Origin: an uncultured Alistipes sp.
GTDB taxonomy: Bacteria; Bacteroidota; Bacteroidia; Bacteroidales; Rikenellaceae
Direction: 5' to 3'
Assembly: GCA_910583985.1 (NCBI GenBank)
Contig: CAJTYA010000001.1
Coordinates: forward strand, 124,001-188,000
DNA: 64,000 bases
Below the pieces are notes generated by a model. That model was not told the origin of the DNA, searched no databases, and saw nothing but the letters and a program-made list of their open reading frames with translations. Shown here in pieces: positions 59,917 through 64,000 of this stretch. Position 1 is the stretch's first letter; the number at the start of each line of letters is the position of its first letter. The translations under genes were made by a program, and so were the position numbers.

Positions 59917-61224
59917 TCAGTCGATGCGGCGGATGTCGGCGCCGAGGGCGTTGAGCCGTCCGTCGATGTTCTGGTAGCCGCGATCGATCTGTTCGACGTT
60001 CTGGATGATGCTGCGTCCGTCGGCCGACAGTGCGGCGATGAGCAGGGCCACGCCGGCGCGGATGTCGGGCGAAGACATCGTCGTGGGGCGCAGCCTGAAA
60101 TGACGGTCGTGGCCGATCACCGTGGCCCGGTGCGGGTCGCAGAGAATGATCTGGGCGCCCATGTCGATGAGTTTGTCGACGAAAAACAGCCGGCTTTCGA
60201 ACATCTTCTGGTGGATGAGCACCGAGCCTTTGGCCTGTGTGGCGACGACCAGAAACACGGAGAGCAGGTCGGGGGTCAGACCCGGCCACGGCGCGTCGGC
60301 GATCGTCATGATCGAACCGTCGATGAAGCTCTCTATTTCGTAATGGTCGTGCCGCGGGATATAGATGTCGTCACCGCGCTGTTCGAAGCCGATGCCCATC
60401 CGCATGAACTGGGCCGGAATGATGCCGAGGTTTTCGAACGAAACGTCCTTGATCGTGATTTCGCTGCCGGTCATGGCGGCCAGCCCGATGAAACTGCCTA
60501 CCTCGATCATGTCGGGCAGCAGCGTGTGCGTCGTACCGTGGAGTTGTTCCACGCCTTCGATCACGAGCAGGTTCGACGCGATGCCCGAAATGAGGGCGCC
60601 CATGCGGTTGAGCATCTTGCAGAGCTGCTGGACGTAAGGCTCGCAGGCGGCGTTGTAGATCGTCGTTTTGCCCTTGGCCAGTACGGCGGCCATGACGATG
60701 TTGGCCGTTCCGGTCACCGAGGCCTCGTCGAGCAGCATCGAGCAGCCGCGCAGCTCTTTGCTTTCGACCGAAAAGAAACTGGTCTGCGTGTCGAAGTCGA
60801 ATTCGGCGCCCAGCTTCTGCATGCCGATGAAGTGGGTGTCGAGTCTGCGGCGCCCGATCTTGTCTCCGCCCGGCTTGGGGATGTAGCCCACGCCGTAGCG
60901 GGCCAGCAGCGGACCGATAATCATCACCGACCCGCGCAGGCGGCCCGCCCGTTTGCGGTAGTCCTCGCTCTGGAGGTAGTCGAAGTCGATTTCGCGGGCT
61001 TCGAACGAGTAGGTGCTTTCGTCGATCTTCTCGACGAGGACGCCCATCTTTTCGAGCAATTCGATCAGTTGCAGCACGTCCACGATGGCCGGGACGTTGT
61101 GCACGGTCACCTTTTCGGGCGTGAGCAGCGTGGCGCACAGAATTTGCAGCGCTTCGTTCTTGGCTCCCTGTGGAGTGATTTCTCCTTGGAGAGGCGCTCC
61201 TCCCCGGACTTCAAATGTCGCCAT
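59917..61224 (-). CDS. murA: UDP-N-acetylglucosamine 1-carboxyvinyltransferase
   Basis: A 435-aa protein from ATG 61224 (MATFEVRGGAPLQGEITPQGAKNEALQ). MurA transfers enolpyruvyl from PEP to UDP-GlcNAc, the first committed step of peptidoglycan synthesis. EPSP-synthase-type repeats are intact (KNEALQILCATLL, RLRGSVMIIGPLLARYG, RRRLDTHFIGMQKLGAEF, SVTGTANIVMAAVLAKG, DIRAGVALLIAAL). The residue matching E. coli Cys115 is Asp121 (PGGDKIGRRRLD). Asp enzymes are active but not alkylated by fosfomycin in known cases. A -7 box (61303) precedes it. Confidence 0.95.
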   Translation of the reverse strand: MATFEVRGGAPLQGEITPQGAKNEALQILCATLLTPEKVTVHNVPAIVDVLQLIELLEKMGVLVEKIDESTYSFEAREIDFDYLQSEDYRKRAGRLRGSVMIIGPLLARYGVGYIPKPGGDKIGRRRLDTHFIGMQKLGAEFDFDTQTSFFSVESKELRGCSMLLDEASVTGTANIVMAAVLAKGKTTIYNAACEPYVQQLCKMLNRMGALISGIASNLLVIEGVEQLHGTTHTLLPDMIEVGSFIGLAAMTGSEITIKDVSFENLGIIPAQFMRMGIGFEQRGDDIYIPRHDHYEIESFIDGSIMTIADAPWPGLTPDLLSVFLVVATQAKGSVLIHQKMFESRLFFVDKLIDMGAQIILCDPHRATVIGHDRHFRLRPTTMSSPDIRAGVALLIAALSADGRSIIQNVEQIDRGYQNIDGRLNALGADIRRID

Positions 61225-61302
61225 AGTCTTTCGAGCAGTCGTTGTTTCGGATGGTTTGCGGCTTCGTATCCGCCCCGTGGACGGCGAGCGCCGAAAACGA
61301 AC

Positions 61303-61310
61303 CAAATATA
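61303..61310 (-). promoter_or_regulatory. -7 promoter box of murA
   Basis: TATATTTG on the minus strand, 79 nt before the murA ATG, in an AT-rich stretch. Confidence 0.6.
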
Positions 61311-61674
61311 ACGATCTTATCGTTATCTTCCAAAACGGTCCCTTGCGGGAATGCCCCGCCCTTCGGACGGAAGCATACACGAAGGCCGGAATCCGCGCGA
61401 GGCGGACTCCGGCCGGTCGAAACAAACTCTTTGCGCCTTCAGTAAACTCGCTGTTCTTATAACGCTCTTTCCCCCGCCGTTATTGCGTCCGTCGTCGGTT
61501 TTCGCGGCTATTCCCCGTGCCGGCCGGTGTCCGTTCTCCGTGCGGGAACGGTCCGGTCGCTGTTCGGAGGCAGGCCGGTCCGGCCATGTACGAGCGCCGC
61601 CCGGTTCTCGAACGGACCGGGCGGCGCGGAGACGGGGAAGCCCAGCAGACGAGGTATCCCTTATGCGGGGAAGG
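61311..61674. other. 364-nt spacer with a GC hairpin
   Basis: No gene is seen. GCGCCGCCCGG / CCGGGCGGCGC (61594-61627) forms an 11-bp perfect stem 48 nt past the GH-like stop, without a T-run. Confidence 0.6.
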
Positions 61675-63585
61675 TTATTTCACCGTATAGACGAAATTGA
61701 ACCGGCCTCCCGGCGCGGCGTCGCCGTAGGAGTAGAAGTAGGAGAGGTTGAATTCTTTGAGCGGCATGTTGTCGGCCCATTTGAACTCGAAGTCGATCTT
61801 CTTGTCCATGCCCAGCACGGCACGCGGAATGCGCAGTTCCATCTGGTTATCCTTCAGGGCATAGTCGAACGTGCCGGCTTTTTCCCATGTCGTCCATTTG
61901 CCGCCCGTGTTGCGGTAGATCGTTCCGCTCCGTTCGCCGGGCTTCTCGTAGTTGACGATGAAGTCGTAGCCTTCCCAGCCGGTGCTGCGGTTCCGGTCGG
62001 CGTCGATGAGCAGCCACATCCAGTTCGGCTCGGCGGCTTTCGAGGGCGGCGTCATGGGCTCGGCCGTTTTCACGAAAAAGTACATATACTCGTCGTCGCG
62101 GGCCACGCGGGCGTCGACGATGTCGTTGCGGCCGGTGTTGTTCACGTAGTTCTTGTCGGCGTGTCCCCGGTGGTTTCTCGACAGCGTGTTGCCCCGGTAA
62201 TGCGCGAAGTCGGGCGCTACGTCGGCCCAGCCCGAAAACGAGCCGATCTCGATGGTCTTGGCGGCCGAGGCGGTGCTCCGGCGGGACATGCCTTTGAACC
62301 GGCGGACGTTTTCGATCAGTTGGTAATAGTACGTGTCGCCCATGTAGTTGCCTTCGCTGTCGAACCATTCGTTATTGGGCTCGATGTCGCGGCTGTGGTC
62401 CCAGTCGAACTGGTCCACGAACGAGAACGGATAGCCGTTCCACGTGTCGCCGGCCGCCGTGCCGCGGTCCCATTTCCCTGCGATGTATTCGTTCCATCCC
62501 GTGACGAAGACCAGTTCGGGATCAAGTTCCAGCGCACGGTTCCACTGTTCCTGAAAGTTGGCGCCGTAGAGATAGGCGTCGGGACGGCTGTCGAAGCCGT
62601 TCTGCTTGGTGAAGCTGCGTCCGTAGGAACCCGGTACGTTGAAGGCGCCCGCATGACCTTTTCGGTCGGGCGAGGTGTTCTGGGCCACGCCCACCGTCGT
62701 CATTTCGCCGCCGCGGCCGTAGAGGTGCTGGGGGAACACTTCGAGCCATCCCCACTGCCGGTCGTTCGCAGGACCGTTCACGTAGTCGGGCTGTCCGGGC
62801 CGGAACGTGAAAAATTCCCGGATCAGCGGGTCGTCGCCCTTGTCGGTCAGGTTGTCGGGATAGGCCATCAGGCAGGGCTTGCCTTTCCACATGAACCACA
62901 GGTCCTTGTAGCGGTTGGCCCGGTAAATGTCGCGATAGAGCTGCCGCAGCGACACCAGCGAGTTGTCGTTCGGGCCGAAAGGCAGGATGAACGAAATCTT
63001 GGGCACTTTCACGCCGTCCTTGCGGGCTTGGTCCCACGTCTTGAGCAGGGCGGTGTAGGACGATTTCCATGTCCACGTCCCGTTCGTACAGTCGAAGAAC
63101 ACGGCGTCCACGCCGGCGTCGGCCAGCATTTCGGCGTGCTTGCGCAGCACCCACGGGTCGGTCGTGCGGTAGTAGCCGAACAGCGGTTCGCCCCAGAAGT
63201 GCGTGTTGCCGCCGCCCCGGTTCCATGCGGGGTGGTTCTTGTCGTCGATGGCTTCGGGATATTGTTTCAGAATCCGCGAGATGTTTCCTACGCTGCCGTA
63301 TTCGACCATCTGATCGCAGTGCCATGTCCAGTAGAAGATGGCGACGGTCTTGTCGCTTTTGCGTCCGCCCGTCGCGTCGGCTTCGGGGAGTTTGCGGCCC
63401 AGCGGGTCGGTGGCGGCCCACAGGTCGCTGTTCACCTCGCCTTCGACCACCTCTTCGGCGGGAGGCGTGTCGGGTCCCGTACCGGGATCGCCCGTTTCGT
63501 CGGTCGTGTCGTCTTTCGAACAACCCAGCGCCAGCAGGGCGGCCAGACTCAGGGCACAGAGTTCTTTCCACGTGAATTTCATCAT
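61675..63585 (-). CDS. GH71/GH99-like glycoside hydrolase lipoprotein
   Basis: A 636-aa protein from ATG 63585 (a second ATG follows at once) with a lipobox LALGC at about residue 22 and an acidic/Pro linker. The catalytic-type TIM-barrel region has VAIFYWTWHCDQ, HFWGEPLFGYYRTTDPWVLRKHAEMLADAGVDAVFFDCTNG, ISFILPF, VFVTGWNEYIAGKWDRG. This pattern is found in the GH71/99-like family that acts on alpha-mannan or related glycans. The C-terminal ~150 residues (DDEYMYFFVKTAEP, WMWLLIDADRNRSTGWEGYDF) look like a CBM9/DOMON-type beta domain. Exported, surface-anchored; substrate not predictable. Confidence 0.8.
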   Translation of the reverse strand: MMKFTWKELCALSLAALLALGCSKDDTTDETGDPGTGPDTPPAEEVVEGEVNSDLWAATDPLGRKLPEADATGGRKSDKTVAIFYWTWHCDQMVEYGSVGNISRILKQYPEAIDDKNHPAWNRGGGNTHFWGEPLFGYYRTTDPWVLRKHAEMLADAGVDAVFFDCTNGTWTWKSSYTALLKTWDQARKDGVKVPKISFILPFGPNDNSLVSLRQLYRDIYRANRYKDLWFMWKGKPCLMAYPDNLTDKGDDPLIREFFTFRPGQPDYVNGPANDRQWGWLEVFPQHLYGRGGEMTTVGVAQNTSPDRKGHAGAFNVPGSYGRSFTKQNGFDSRPDAYLYGANFQEQWNRALELDPELVFVTGWNEYIAGKWDRGTAAGDTWNGYPFSFVDQFDWDHSRDIEPNNEWFDSEGNYMGDTYYYQLIENVRRFKGMSRRSTASAAKTIEIGSFSGWADVAPDFAHYRGNTLSRNHRGHADKNYVNNTGRNDIVDARVARDDEYMYFFVKTAEPMTPPSKAAEPNWMWLLIDADRNRSTGWEGYDFIVNYEKPGERSGTIYRNTGGKWTTWEKAGTFDYALKDNQMELRIPRAVLGMDKKIDFEFKWADNMPLKEFNLSYFYSYGDAAPGGRFNFVYTVK

Positions 63586-64000
63586 CGGATTGCAGGTTAA
63601 ATGTTCTTTCGTTCGTCTCCGTTACCGGGAACGGTGAACAAAAATATCGAAATTTCGCGGATTTCCCGCCTTCGGGAGAAAATTATCAGGTGTGCCGCGA
63701 CGACGCCGGCGGCGCGTGCCGGGGACATTGCCTTTTCGGAGGGCGGATTTCGGTGTCCGGACCGTTCCGACGGAGGGGGCGGCAGACAGTCCGTCCTGTC
63801 CCTCGTCGCTTGGTCCGCCTCGCGGGCGACGGTCGGACCGAAAAGTCGGAAGCCGGGAAAGGGGAGGCCGGAGCGGTCCAGCTCGTTTCGCGGCGAAGCG
63901 CCGTAAACGAAGACGGTCCCGCCGAAGCGGAACCGTCCGAAAATCGTTTGCGGAACGGAGAACCGAGGCCGTTCTTCGTCCGGGACCGGTCTATCGTTTG
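63586..64000. other. Right-end spacer
   Basis: No gene with a domain is seen. A hairpin GACGGTcCCGC / GCGGaACCGTC lies at 63912-63937 and may end a transcript that begins beyond the window. Confidence 0.5.

Overview
The window looks like a piece of a high-GC Bacteroidales chromosome. Rikenellaceae/Alistipes is my best guess, but that is an inference and not a database result. The reasons are the Bacteroidetes -7 promoter motif TAnnTTTG ahead of many genes, a PorX (type IX secretion) regulator, a BACON-domain lipoprotein, an AURKAIP1/COX24-type mini-protein, DUF3871, and the small basic N-terminal extension style of RluB.

Positions 1-15957 are an accessory island next to tRNA-Lys(CTT). A tyrosine integrase lies at the tRNA 3' end. 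Further left are two hypothetical genes, a DExH helicase gene interrupted only by three in-frame TGA codons, a ParDE toxin-antitoxin pair, an AAA ATPase plus DUF3871 pair, a P-loop protein, a lone XRE regulator, a run of AT-rich secreted or membrane proteins, a LytTR regulator coupled to a NAGPA-like membrane protein, and two or three lipoproteins. Five clear copies and one decayed copy of a ~52-bp hairpin repeat are scattered between these genes. The island continues past position 1.

Positions 15958-41462 are mostly core genome: tRNA-Lys, RluB, a MalY/PatB aminotransferase, RecJ, LipB-LipA, tRNA-Arg, a TlpA-like lipoprotein, an AraC regulator divergent from a flavodoxin-metallophosphoesterase-cupin/CMD cluster, HxlR and Crp/Fnr regulators, WaaA, tRNA-Gln, an ABM protein, PyrE with an SRPBCC protein, a divergent NUDIX protein, an S9 peptidase and a BACON/leucine-rich lipoprotein. 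Several GC-rich spacers of 0.4-1.3 kb hold no gene I can support.

Positions 41692-43371 are the most unusual part. A small AT-rich module is inserted between core genes: a promoter, a phage-like protein with a possible RAMP-like layout, about 28 pentanucleotide units of the form NNGGY, a 42-nt tRNA-like minihelix (acceptor stem plus T-arm), and a second phage-like protein starting 6 nt after it. A 13-bp direct repeat flanks the module. I know no named system with this layout.

Positions 43436-64000 return to core genes: PpiD, a CNNM/CBS/CorC protein, LptC, a FadL-like outer-membrane protein, CoaX, Mfd, RNase G, the COX24-type mini-protein, HU, PorX, a hemerythrin/LuxR pair, MurA with Asp in place of the fosfomycin-binding Cys, and a secreted GH71/99-like lipoprotein.
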